Assembly: GCA_009835325.1 (NCBI GenBank)
Contig: VXWP01000083.1
Span: 1 to 38,657 of the forward strand
Length of the DNA: 38,657 nucleotides
Direction of reading: 5' to 3'
Origin: Gemmatimonadota bacterium
Lineage (GTDB): Bacteria > JAAXHH01
A program made the position numbers and the translations under genes. Position 1 is the stretch's first letter. The number at the start of each line of letters is the position of its first letter. Under the pieces are notes generated by a model. It did not search any database and had not been told where the DNA came from. It was given only the letters and a program-made list of their open reading frames with translations. This document shows positions 16,582-24,420 of the stretch, piece by piece.

Positions 16582-17385
16582 CTAGCTGCCCGTCGAACGA
16601 TAGTGCCGGAGTCCGAGTCGCCAGATAAACAGCGACAGGATGAAATAGAGCAGGCCGAACAAGGGCGCCGCGTACTGAAACGCGAGTGACGTGCCCAGCG
16701 GATCGGGCTTTCCGAGAATCGCCAGGACCGGGAAATAGGTCACACAGCCCATGGGGATCACCATGGTGAAGAACCGGCGGAACCAGGCTCTGTATATGGC
16801 CAGCGGGTATTTCGAAGCCTCGATGCCGCCGTAGGTCAACACGTTCATGAGCTCGAGCGTCTCCGTGGTCCAGAAGGACACCGTGCCGATATTGATGAAC
16901 AGTCCCAGAAAGAAGCAGGCGCCGCAGCATACGGTGACCACGGTAAGGGCCGCGACCGATGGAGACCAGTCGATGTCCAGATAGAGCGCTGCCCAGAGCA
17001 GGATGGCGCCGCCCTGCAGGAATCGCCCAAGCCTCTTCAGCGTGAATTCCTGGCCGATCAGCTGGAGCACGGTGCTCCGCGGCCGGAGCAGCATGCGGTC
17101 GAACTCGCCGGTGCGAACCAGTTGGCCCACATGGTCGAAACCGCGGGATAACGCATCGGTGAAGGCAAAGGCCACGTTGACGATCCCGTAGAAGAAGGCG
17201 ACCTCGGCGAGCGACCACTGGATTAGGCTGCCGAAACGGTCGAACAGAGCCAGAATGCCGATGAACTCCACCCCCGTGCCGAGCAGCTGCCCCACCGTGC
17301 CCAACAGGAAGGAAACGCGGTATTGCATCTGGCTGCGCAGGGATACGCTTACGTATTGGGTATACAGCACAAGAGGGTTCGCCAT
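16582..17385 (-). CDS. ABC-2 type permease (DUF990/ABC2_membrane_6), second
   Basis: A 267-residue inner-membrane permease with about six transmembrane segments. The sequence fits the ABC2_membrane_6 (DUF990) family: the RSQMQYRVSFLLGTVGQLL amphipathic start, then GQLVRTGEFDRMLLRP, which is the hallmark loop of the group, and a C-terminal GLLYFILSLFIWRLGLRHY. It starts 3 bases after the stop of the first permease gene, so it belongs to one operon with that permease and the ATPase. The two permeases probably form a heterodimer exporting an unknown substrate. Confidence 0.87.
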   Translation of the reverse strand: MANPLVLYTQYVSVSLRSQMQYRVSFLLGTVGQLLGTGVEFIGILALFDRFGSLIQWSLAEVAFFYGIVNVAFAFTDALSRGFDHVGQLVRTGEFDRMLLRPRSTVLQLIGQEFTLKRLGRFLQGGAILLWAALYLDIDWSPSVAALTVVTVCCGACFFLGLFINIGTVSFWTTETLELMNVLTYGGIEASKYPLAIYRAWFRRFFTMVIPMGCVTYFPVLAILGKPDPLGTSLAFQYAAPLFGLLYFILSLFIWRLGLRHYRSTGS

Positions 17386-17388
17386 GCG

Positions 17389-18195
17389 TCAACCTCCCTG
17401 AACGACGAGCCGGCGGGTTGCTCTGGAGAGCAGCCATGCGCCGAATGCGACCAGGATGACGATCCAGATAAGCTGGTGTATCAGCACGGCCCAGGCTTCC
17501 GTGGCCGGGATATGGCCCATGTACAGCCTGAACGGCGCGTCGCAGATGCCGCGGAACGGCAGGATTTCGAGTACGCGTTGCGCCCAGTCGGGGAAAAGCG
17601 GCAGGGGGATGACCATCCCCGCCAGCAGATAGATGACCGGTGAGACCAGAAAGGACACGCCTTCCCCCGATATCGTCCACATCAACGTGATGGACAGGAT
17701 CACGGTGAGGGCCGTACTGAGCAGCACCGCGCCGAGGGTCGCCGCCAGCCAGAATACCAGGGCTTCGGGCGAGGCGGGCGCCTGCATCCCGAAAAACACC
17801 AACGCAAGTATCGCAAGTGGGATGGAACGCATGAAGGTAGGCGCGAGCCGGAATGCCATCGACCGGGAAAACCAGTAGGTGTAGAGGTTCACGGGCCGGA
17901 CGAGTTCATAGGCCACCGTACCCGACCGCACCATGGCGCGGATCTCCGTATCGGGATTCCACGGCAGCAGACCGAGCAGCGCCTGGCCCAGCCAGATATA
18001 GGTCACCACGTCCTCGAGGTGCATGGGCTGGGGGGCGCTCGTGGACCGGTAGAACGCCTCCATGGCCATGACGCGGATCGCGCCCCACCCGATCTGCGTG
18101 ACGAACCCGGCAATGGCCGCGGCCCGGTACTGGAGGATCATCCGGAACCGGGCGGACAGCACGGCGGTGTAGGGGAGAACGAACGATTGCATCAT
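17389..18195 (-). CDS. ABC-2 type permease (DUF990/ABC2_membrane_6), first
   Basis: A 268-residue membrane protein homologous to the next gene. It starts with an RFRMILQYRAAAIAGFVTQI segment, carries EIRAMVRSGTVAYELVRPV (the equivalent of the second permease's TGEFDRMLLRP loop), and has about six hydrophobic helices, including VSFLVSPVIYLLAGMVIPL. The gene lies 12 bases after the ATPase gene and 3 bases before its partner. Together with the ATPase this is a complete three-gene exporter. Members of this layout have been tied to drug, antibiotic or glycolipid export in other bacteria, but nothing here names the substrate. Confidence 0.87.
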   Translation of the reverse strand: MMQSFVLPYTAVLSARFRMILQYRAAAIAGFVTQIGWGAIRVMAMEAFYRSTSAPQPMHLEDVVTYIWLGQALLGLLPWNPDTEIRAMVRSGTVAYELVRPVNLYTYWFSRSMAFRLAPTFMRSIPLAILALVFFGMQAPASPEALVFWLAATLGAVLLSTALTVILSITLMWTISGEGVSFLVSPVIYLLAGMVIPLPLFPDWAQRVLEILPFRGICDAPFRLYMGHIPATEAWAVLIHQLIWIVILVAFGAWLLSRATRRLVVQGG

Positions 18196-18207
18196 GCCTG
18201 TCAGGGA

Positions 18208-19218
18208 TTAGCGGAGTTCGTGTTCGTCATAAAGCCGTGAAATGATCTCTTCGATGGGCGGGTTCTCGACGAACAGGTCCTTGATGGCGTACTTCGCCGT
18301 GATCCTGCTGATCAGGGCGGCCGTCCGGACGCGGTCCGGATCGAACTGCAGGTGGACACGGTTGCCGCTGCGCGAGATGAAGGTAACGTCCGGATCCTCG
18401 ATCGCCTGGCCTTCGTCGAGCAGGTCAATGATGAGGCGGCGCTCCCGGGTGACGCGGGCGCGAAGGTCGTCCAGCGTGCTGTCGGACAGGATCTTCCCGT
18501 GTCCGATCACCATCACCCGGTCGCAAAGGGCCTCGATGTCGTCCATGTCATGGGTGGTCAGCACGACGGTGACACCCCGTTCCCGGTTCAGCCGCTTGAT
18601 GAAATCCCGCACGGCAAGCTTGGAAACGGCGTCCAGGCCGATGGTGGGCTCGTCCAGGAAGAGCACCGAAGGCGCGTGCAGCAGGGCCGCGGCAAGGTCG
18701 CAACGCATGCGTTGACCGAGGCTGAGCTGGCGCACCGGGACGTCGTAAAGCGGTTCCAGATCCATGAGCGCCGCGAGTTCGTCCCGGGCCCGTTCGTAAT
18801 CGCCGCTCCCAATCCGGTAGATGTCCCGAAGCAGATCGAAGGACTCGATAACGGGCAGATCCCACCACAACTGGGTCCGCTGGCCGAACACCACGCCGAT
18901 ATTGGCCGCATTGGCAATCCGGTTGCGCCACGGGATGCGGCCGTCGATCTCGCACCGTCCCGAATCGGGCACCAGGATGCCGGAGAGGACTTTTACGGTC
19001 GTGGACTTGCCCGCCCCGTTGGGACCGATATAGCCCACCAGTTCTCCCGGATCCAGTTCGAAGGAGACGCGGTCCAGGGCCTTGATCGTCCGGTATTCGC
19101 GGCGCACGACCCCGTGTAGCGCGCCCCAGAGGCCGGGGCGCCGCTGGGCGATCCGGAAGGTCTTGACGATGTTGTCGACGAGGATGTGGGGCACGGCAGT
19201 CACCTGGCAACATGGCAT
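18208..19218 (-). CDS. ABC transporter ATP-binding protein
   Basis: A 336-residue ATPase of the DrrA/CcmA-like group that drives ABC-2 exporters. Motifs: Walker A GPNGAGKST (residues 65-73), Q-loop region VVFGQRTQLWWDLPV, signature LSLGQRMR, Walker B SVLFLDEP, D-loop GLDAVSK and H-loop LTTHD. The VVFGQRTQLWWDLP segment is typical of the ATPases paired with DUF990 permeases. A C-terminal extension of about 90 residues ends in EEIISRLYDEHELR. The ATG at 19216-19218 has no Shine-Dalgarno sequence; a GTG 24 bases further in (19192-19194) has AGGTGA before it and may be the true start. It heads the exporter operon, 66 bases after the PhyH/HEAT gene. Confidence 0.9.
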   Translation of the reverse strand: MPCCQVTAVPHILVDNIVKTFRIAQRRPGLWGALHGVVRREYRTIKALDRVSFELDPGELVGYIGPNGAGKSTTVKVLSGILVPDSGRCEIDGRIPWRNRIANAANIGVVFGQRTQLWWDLPVIESFDLLRDIYRIGSGDYERARDELAALMDLEPLYDVPVRQLSLGQRMRCDLAAALLHAPSVLFLDEPTIGLDAVSKLAVRDFIKRLNRERGVTVVLTTHDMDDIEALCDRVMVIGHGKILSDSTLDDLRARVTRERRLIIDLLDEGQAIEDPDVTFISRSGNRVHLQFDPDRVRTAALISRITAKYAIKDLFVENPPIEEIISRLYDEHELR

Positions 19219-19284
19219 CGCGCGGTACGGTCCGGGGCGTTCGATGCGCTGCGTGAATAGCGGAAAGGTAAGCGGACTACCGGG

Positions 19285-21225
19285 CTAGCCGGAATCTGAG
19301 AACGCGGAAAGGAATTCCGTACTCAGGCCGCCGCGTACGAGCGCTTCCCAGCACCGGATGGGGGACTCGCCAAGCAACGGGAGAAGATCCCCGCGCAGCC
19401 GGTCGAGGGATGCCGGTGTGGGCCCACCGGTTTCCGGCCCTCCGGTTTCCAGGTTGGCCAGGCGATTGAGGGCGTCCATGGCGAACCCCACGCAGATGAC
19501 GTTGCGGTCGCTGCGCACCACCTCTGTCAGGGCATCGATAGTGGGATCCAGGGCGTCTTCCGCCAGGCGTGGCCCGTGGGAACAGAGGATGACCATGGAC
19601 CAGAGGGCGTTCTCCCGCACCGCGGAGCGCACCGGATCAAATCGCTCGAGACCCATGTCGACGCCGTTTCCCTCACAGATGTCGCACTCGTCGGTGGGCC
19701 GAACGAACTTGATGCTCCGCTGCTGGGCCAGGTCCATGCTCAACCGGTTTTCTTCGTCATCGAGACTGCGGACCAATGCCTCGAGACACCGGGGCACCAG
19801 GGACCGCCCAACGCCCGTCCGCGCGGCGCGTCGACCGAGGCAGCCCAGCGTCCCCGCGGCGACGGCACGGACATAGACAGAGGGGTCGTGATGCAGCAGC
19901 GAAGCGGCGGCGGCCAGTACTTCGCCGGTAAGCGGCGCACAGTCGCCCAATCCGTAGACACCGGCCTTCCTGATCCATTTAATCGGTGACTTCGTTGCTT
20001 CGACAAAGGTTGCCGTGGACTGCTCACCGACGGCGATCAGGCCGTAGGTTGCCGCGCGGCGGACACTCTCCCGGTGGCTGTAAATCGCTGCGCCGAGATG
20101 TTGGACGGCCAGTGCGTCGTCTCCGATCGAGGCCAGCTTATAGGCTGCACCGATACGCAGAGGTTCCGCTTCGTCGCCCATGACGTGCAACTGTGCTGCC
20201 AATTCGCCGGCCTCGGTTTCCCGCCCCTTCGCGGACAGGGCCCGGGCTTCGGACCGTAGCGGCGGCGTCCGCCCCGTCCGCATCCAGTGATTGTGATATC
20301 TCCAGACCACGGTCGTGTCCTCGTTCGCCTCCCGCAGATCGACCCCGGTCAGTGGATCCACGCCGAGTTCACGCCAGGCAACTTCTCCGGGATCATCGCT
20401 GTCATCACCGTCCGGTTCTGTGGTCCGGTATATCCAGAAACGCCACATGAAGCGGGGATGGTCGTCCCACAGGCGCCAGTCGTCTCTCCGGTGGTTCCCC
20501 CGGTGGAACGTATTGTGGGAATAAAGCAGCACGCTTCCGGCCCGCAGCGGAGCCGCTTCGAGGGTTTTCACGAGGGGCCAACCCGTGTTCGCCACGGCTT
20601 CCCGCATCCGGATGTCGTGGGCCGTACGCCGGTGGACGACGTCCTCCCAGTCATATTCGGAATCGGGGCCGCTCACCGGGATGCCCTCCATCCCGCTGAT
20701 CTGATATTCGAAATCGAGATGGTCGGCGCCCGCGAAATTGTCGTGGTTTTCTTCGTGGTTGAACGTCCAGTAGTGCGAGTAGGGTATGGTGGCCGTGGGA
20801 CCCATGACTTCGGTCACGTCCTGGGGATAGTAGAGCATCTCGATCTGCACGGCCTGATGATGGCGCTGCTTGCGGCCGTTGTACGGTCCGTTGTCGTCCT
20901 TGTGCCAGTGCTGGTCCCGGGCGCCACTCGCGAATGAGGCGTTGTGTGTAAAGGGGACGATGGCCCAGTTCCGGCCAACAATCCGGTTGCAGGCCTCGAC
21001 CACGCCCGGCGCGTTGATGACTTCTAGGACTTCCGGTATGCCGCCCGGTGTCACCGGTTTTCTTGCCAGGTAGGCCTGTTTCTCCAGCATATATATGCGT
21101 TGGTGAATCTCTTCGGGGATGCCGAGGCTTTCGGGCGGCAGTGCAACGATGCCGCGACTGGCGAAATCCCGGACGAGGTGGTCCGGTTCGGTGTATGGCA
21201 GCGAACCATAGGTTTTCGTAGCCAC
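19285..21225 (-). CDS. PhyH-type dioxygenase fused to HEAT repeats
   Basis: A 646-residue two-part protein. Residues 1-300 resemble phytanoyl-CoA dioxygenases and keep the iron motif: His108 and Asp110 in HWHKDDNGPY, distal His241 in NTFHRGNH, and a following Arg-rich strand for 2-oxoglutarate. Residues 340-640 are helical repeats of HEAT type, such as EPLRIGAAYKLASIGDDALA, ESVRRAATYGLIAVGE and SVYVRAVAAGTLGCLGRRAA. A CDICEGNG sequence lies within the repeat half. The dioxygenase part should oxidise an unknown substrate with Fe2+, O2 and 2-oxoglutarate, while HEAT arrays usually bind proteins. The start is GTG at 21223-21225 with a weak ribosome site; no in-frame ATG is near. A good promoter lies about 200 bases upstream. 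Confidence 0.85.
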   Translation of the reverse strand: MATKTYGSLPYTEPDHLVRDFASRGIVALPPESLGIPEEIHQRIYMLEKQAYLARKPVTPGGIPEVLEVINAPGVVEACNRIVGRNWAIVPFTHNASFASGARDQHWHKDDNGPYNGRKQRHHQAVQIEMLYYPQDVTEVMGPTATIPYSHYWTFNHEENHDNFAGADHLDFEYQISGMEGIPVSGPDSEYDWEDVVHRRTAHDIRMREAVANTGWPLVKTLEAAPLRAGSVLLYSHNTFHRGNHRRDDWRLWDDHPRFMWRFWIYRTTEPDGDDSDDPGEVAWRELGVDPLTGVDLREANEDTTVVWRYHNHWMRTGRTPPLRSEARALSAKGRETEAGELAAQLHVMGDEAEPLRIGAAYKLASIGDDALAVQHLGAAIYSHRESVRRAATYGLIAVGEQSTATFVEATKSPIKWIRKAGVYGLGDCAPLTGEVLAAAASLLHHDPSVYVRAVAAGTLGCLGRRAARTGVGRSLVPRCLEALVRSLDDEENRLSMDLAQQRSIKFVRPTDECDICEGNGVDMGLERFDPVRSAVRENALWSMVILCSHGPRLAEDALDPTIDALTEVVRSDRNVICVGFAMDALNRLANLETGGPETGGPTPASLDRLRGDLLPLLGESPIRCWEALVRGGLSTEFLSAFSDSG

Positions 21226-21425
21226 AATCAGCGCTGTCTTTCCGTTTGGCCTGGCATGCTCGTGTGAAGCACCGCTATGCGCGACGTCCGGGTCGCATGG
21301 AGGATCGTGGGCACGCGTCCCGGGGCGTATTCAACCTGAGCGCCTGCCTGGGTACCCGAGCACCGGTATGACGATATGAGCATCAGTTTGAGCGCGACAT
21401 TCGCAGGGCCGGCGTCCGGTCGAGG

Positions 21426-21454
21426 AATCTACAATTGAGCAGGGAGGTCGTCAA
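21426..21454 (-). promoter_or_regulatory. Sigma70-type promoter with a long leader
   Basis: On the minus strand TTGACG (21454-21449), a 17-base spacer and TAGATT (21431-21426). Transcription would start near 21419, about 194 bases before the GTG of the PhyH/HEAT gene, so the mRNA has a long leader with no riboswitch that I recognise. Confidence 0.5.
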
Positions 21455-21483
21455 ATCCGAAATTGACGCGGAGGCGCGTCCAC

Positions 21484-21531
21484 GGATCGCTCGTGCTGCA
21501 GGGCGCAGCCGGATCACTCGTGCTGCAGAGC
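21484..21531. repeat. 21-bp direct repeat spanning the FtsX-gene stop
   Basis: A 21-base sequence beginning GGATC and containing CTCGTGCTGCAG occurs at 21511-21531 and again, with two changes, at 21484-21504 (period 27). The first-listed copy contains the TGA stop (21514-21516) of the permease gene. The second lies just beyond the gene, so the gene end looks duplicated. Confidence 0.75.
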
Positions 21532-23934
21532 ATCCACGGGATCGGTGTGGGCGACGCTGACGGCTCGGTAGCTTACGGTAAGCATCGTAACGGCTATGGC
21601 CAGTACCGCGGCGAGCACGAAAACCCAGGGTGAAAGGTCCGTACGGTACGCGAAGCCGTCGAGCCAGTCGTTCATCACGAAGTATGCGATGGGCCAGGCA
21701 ATGAGGATGGCATACACGACCAGCCGGACGTATTCTTTCGAAAGCAGCGCGACGATGCCGGAAGCGGATGCTCCGAGCACTTTCCGCACGCCGATTTCCC
21801 GGGTTCGCTGTTCCGCCGTGAAAGAAGCGAGTCCCAGCAGGCCCAGGCACGCGATGAAGACGGCCAATAAGGTAAAGCTGCGGAAGATGCTTCCCTGACG
21901 CGCTTCGTTCTGGTACAGCCGGCCCCAGTCCTCGTCGAGAAACGAATATGTGAACGAATCGTCCGGGTAGATCTCGCGCCAGTTGTTTTCCAGGAATCCC
22001 ATTGTTTCGGCCACGTCATCCGGGGCGATCCTGATCGCGAGATAGTGGAGCGGGTCCGGTCCGGGCGCCAGCTGCAGCATCATCGGTTCGATGCCGCTGT
22101 GCAGCGACCGCACGTGGAAGTCCCGCACGACACCGATGACCCGGCCGTCCTTGAAGTTCCCCAGGCGGATTTTCTTGTCGAGCGGAGCGCCTTCCCAACC
22201 CAACCATTTCACGGCGGCCTCGTTGATCACGAACGCCTGCAGCGTATCCGTGGGGAAGGACCTGGAAAAATCGCGTCCCGCCGTGAGTTCGATGTTCATC
22301 GTGCGGATGAAATCGTGATCGATCCACATGTTGTTGATGCGGACCAGTTCCTCTTCCGGCGCGCCGTCCGGCGTGAAGAGGATGTCGTTCACCAGGCCGC
22401 CCGGCATTTCGTTCGCCACCGTAACGCCCAATACGTTGGGATAGCCGCTGATTTGATCCTTGTAGGCATTGTATATCAGGCGCTGCCTGGGATCTCCGAG
22501 CGGCATGACCACCAGCTGTTCTTTCTCGAATCCAAGGTGTTTGTCCTGCACGAACCGCATCTGGTCCGCTACGACGCCCGTGCCGATGATGAACACGACG
22601 GAGATCACGAATTGCAGTACGACCAGTATCTTCCGCAGGTTCGTGTTTACCGCGCCCGCCCTGGAGGAGCCCTTCAGCACGGCGACCGGCTGGAACGACG
22701 ACAGGAACAACGCCGGGTAGCTTCCGGCCAGCGCACCGGCCAGCACCACGATGCCGACCAGGCCGAATGCCATGCTCATATCGTCGAAGGCAAAGACCAG
22801 GTCCTTGCCGGCCAGGGCGTTGAACGCGGGAAGAAACGCATAGACCAGACCCACGGCCACGATCAGTGAGAGTACCGCCATGATCGTGGATTCGCCCATG
22901 AACTGGCCGATCAGCTGAACGCGGAACGCCCCCAGCACCTTGCGAATGCCGACTTCCCGGGCGCGGCCGGCGGATCGGGCCGTCGCCAGGTTCATGAAGT
23001 TGATGCAGGCGATCAGCAGGAGAAAGAACGCTACGGCCGAGAAGATGTAGATGTAGGCGATATCGCTGTTCGCGCCGAGTTCCCCGTCGAGATTCGAATG
23101 CAGATGTATGCTGGTCAGCGACTGGAGTTCTGCTTCGATCTGCGCGTTGAACTGGTTCAGGGCCGGTCCGTAGCGCGATTCGATGAACTCCGCCAGTTTC
23201 GGATCGAGGGATTCGGGCGGGAAACCTTCGGCGAGTAACAGATAGGTATACAGGTCCGGGAAGAAGTTCTGCGTATTCCTGCCGTAATCCGTTCCCCCGT
23301 AGATGGGGTTGACGTTCAGGGTTTCGAAGGACCCGAGGAAGCCGAAGGTCATATGGGAATTGCGCGGCACGTCTTCCATGACGCCGGTAACGGTCAGGTC
23401 GTACGTATTGTCGATCCGGATCACCTTGCCCAGGGCATCCTCGTCACCGAAGTACCTGGCCGCCGTGGATTCGGTCATGACCACCGTATTAGGGGCGTTC
23501 AGGGCCGTGTTCGCGTCGCCGCGAATCAGGTTGAAGTCGAACAGCTCCAGGATGCCGGGATCCGCGAAGTAGAAACCCGGCTCATTGAACCGTCTGTTGC
23601 CTTCCACGTACGTGACCTGCCAGGAGACCAGCGGCGCCTTGATGCGGGTGAACCCTTCGACTTCCGGGAAGGCGTCGGTCAGCATCCACCCCCACGCCGT
23701 CGGACTTCGCGCGGTGCGGGTTTCCGCCCTGTCCGGCGTCTCGATCGCCATGGTGAGCCGGTAGATGCGGTCGTGCCGGGACGCGTACCGGTCATAGCCT
23801 AGTTCGTCCTGGACGTATAGCAGGATCAGGATGCAACAGGTCATCCCGACCGCGAGGCCCATGACGTTGATTAGGGCGTATCCTTTGTGGCGCAGGGCGT
23901 TACGACAGGCAATCGTGAGGTAGTTGCGGAACAT
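21514..23934 (-). CDS. FtsX-like / MacB-type ABC transporter permease
   Basis: An 806-residue full-length permease with two MacB_PCD-FtsX units. An N-terminal helix (ALINVMGLAVGMTCCILILL) leads into a periplasmic domain (about 45-285), then three membrane helices (about 290-440) with TARSAGRAREVGIRKVLGA, a fourth (FVISVVFIIGTGVVA), a second periplasmic domain (about 465-670) and a final trio of helices with EQRTREIGVRKVLGASASGI. The two REIGVRKVLGA motifs mark coupling helices for a cytosolic ATPase, but no ATPase gene is adjacent. Such proteins use ATP to move lipoproteins, peptides or envelope substrates rather than importing solutes. The ATG at 23932-23934 has only a weak AGGA site. It is downstream of tRNA-Phe on the same strand. 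Confidence 0.9.
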   Translation of the reverse strand: MFRNYLTIACRNALRHKGYALINVMGLAVGMTCCILILLYVQDELGYDRYASRHDRIYRLTMAIETPDRAETRTARSPTAWGWMLTDAFPEVEGFTRIKAPLVSWQVTYVEGNRRFNEPGFYFADPGILELFDFNLIRGDANTALNAPNTVVMTESTAARYFGDEDALGKVIRIDNTYDLTVTGVMEDVPRNSHMTFGFLGSFETLNVNPIYGGTDYGRNTQNFFPDLYTYLLLAEGFPPESLDPKLAEFIESRYGPALNQFNAQIEAELQSLTSIHLHSNLDGELGANSDIAYIYIFSAVAFFLLLIACINFMNLATARSAGRAREVGIRKVLGAFRVQLIGQFMGESTIMAVLSLIVAVGLVYAFLPAFNALAGKDLVFAFDDMSMAFGLVGIVVLAGALAGSYPALFLSSFQPVAVLKGSSRAGAVNTNLRKILVVLQFVISVVFIIGTGVVADQMRFVQDKHLGFEKEQLVVMPLGDPRQRLIYNAYKDQISGYPNVLGVTVANEMPGGLVNDILFTPDGAPEEELVRINNMWIDHDFIRTMNIELTAGRDFSRSFPTDTLQAFVINEAAVKWLGWEGAPLDKKIRLGNFKDGRVIGVVRDFHVRSLHSGIEPMMLQLAPGPDPLHYLAIRIAPDDVAETMGFLENNWREIYPDDSFTYSFLDEDWGRLYQNEARQGSIFRSFTLLAVFIACLGLLGLASFTAEQRTREIGVRKVLGASASGIVALLSKEYVRLVVYAILIAWPIAYFVMNDWLDGFAYRTDLSPWVFVLAAVLAIAVTMLTVSYRAVSVAHTDPVDALQHE

Positions 23935-24206
23935 TATCGCGTGGTATCCTGTCTCGAGCGGGAACTCGGGTGACTCGGCGCGTCAGTGCGGCTTCGGACC
24001 GCTTTCGACGTGCTCAATCGGCCGTTCGTGCGGGCTGATGTCGATCGTTTCGACTCGATCGGCTCAAGAAAGGTTGCAGTGGAAGCAGGATTCGGGCCGC
24101 GCAAGTGCGGAAATTGGGGGGAATTGCCGGTGCAGGCCACGCCCGTGCGGGTCACGCCAGCCGAAAGGCCCGTTTCGAAGCGGGATGTGCGATGTTTTGT
24201 GGAAAA
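23935..24206. other. Gap between FtsX gene and tRNA-Phe
   Basis: No gene is supported here. It contains two CGATCG words (24042-24047 and 24056-24061) that could pair around an 8-base loop, and a CCCG/CGGG weak hairpin near 24172-24187 downstream of the tRNA with no T-run. I see no convincing promoter for the permease gene. Confidence 0.4.
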
Positions 24207-24279
24207 TGCCGAGGGACAGAGTCGAACTGTCGACACATGGATTTTCAGTCCACTGCTCTACCGCCTGAGCTACCTCGGC
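24207..24279 (-). tRNA. tRNA-Phe (GAA)
   Basis: A complete 73-base cloverleaf on the minus strand: acceptor GCCGAGG/CCTCGGC with discriminator A, U8-A9, D-stem GCTC/GAGC, anticodon stem GTGGA/TCCAT with loop CTGAAAA (anticodon GAA, Phe), a 5-base variable loop, and T-stem GACAG/CTGTC with loop TTCGACT. The 3' CCA is not encoded (TTTTCC follows), so it must be added by nucleotidyltransferase. A promoter lies just upstream. Confidence 0.95.
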
Positions 24280-24303
24280 AATCGTCTCGGGCAAAGCCAG
24301 TCA

Positions 24304-24332
24304 AAATTAGCGGCGACCACGGGGAAAGTCAA
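24304..24332 (-). promoter_or_regulatory. Promoter of tRNA-Phe
   Basis: On the minus strand TTGACT (24332-24327), a 17-base spacer and TAATTT (24309-24304). Transcription would start near 24297, about 18 bases before the mature tRNA 5' end. Confidence 0.5.
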
Positions 24333-24420
24333 CAGAAATAACCCTGGAAAAGCGAAAATCCGGTGTGGCGGTTTTGGGGGAAACTTCGGGAGAAACCGGG
24401 GGGCTGATCGCGGCTTCCGG

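Noticed and set aside
16412-17680. A 422-codon minus frame across the two permease genes
   Set aside because: Same strand, different phase from two clear DUF990 permeases; the translation is Arg/Pro/Gly-rich without hydrophobic helices.
21228-21383. A 51-codon frame in the leader of the PhyH/HEAT gene, ending 2 bases before its GTG
   Set aside because: No ribosome binding site and no recognisable sequence; a leader peptide is possible but unsupported.
24042-24061. CGATCG pair as a possible terminator or operator
   Set aside because: The word is self-complementary and common in GC-rich DNA; the 6-bp stem has an 8-base loop and no T-run.
24168-24188. Terminator after tRNA-Phe
   Set aside because: The CCCG/CGGG stem is short with a mismatch, and only three Ts follow; too weak to call.
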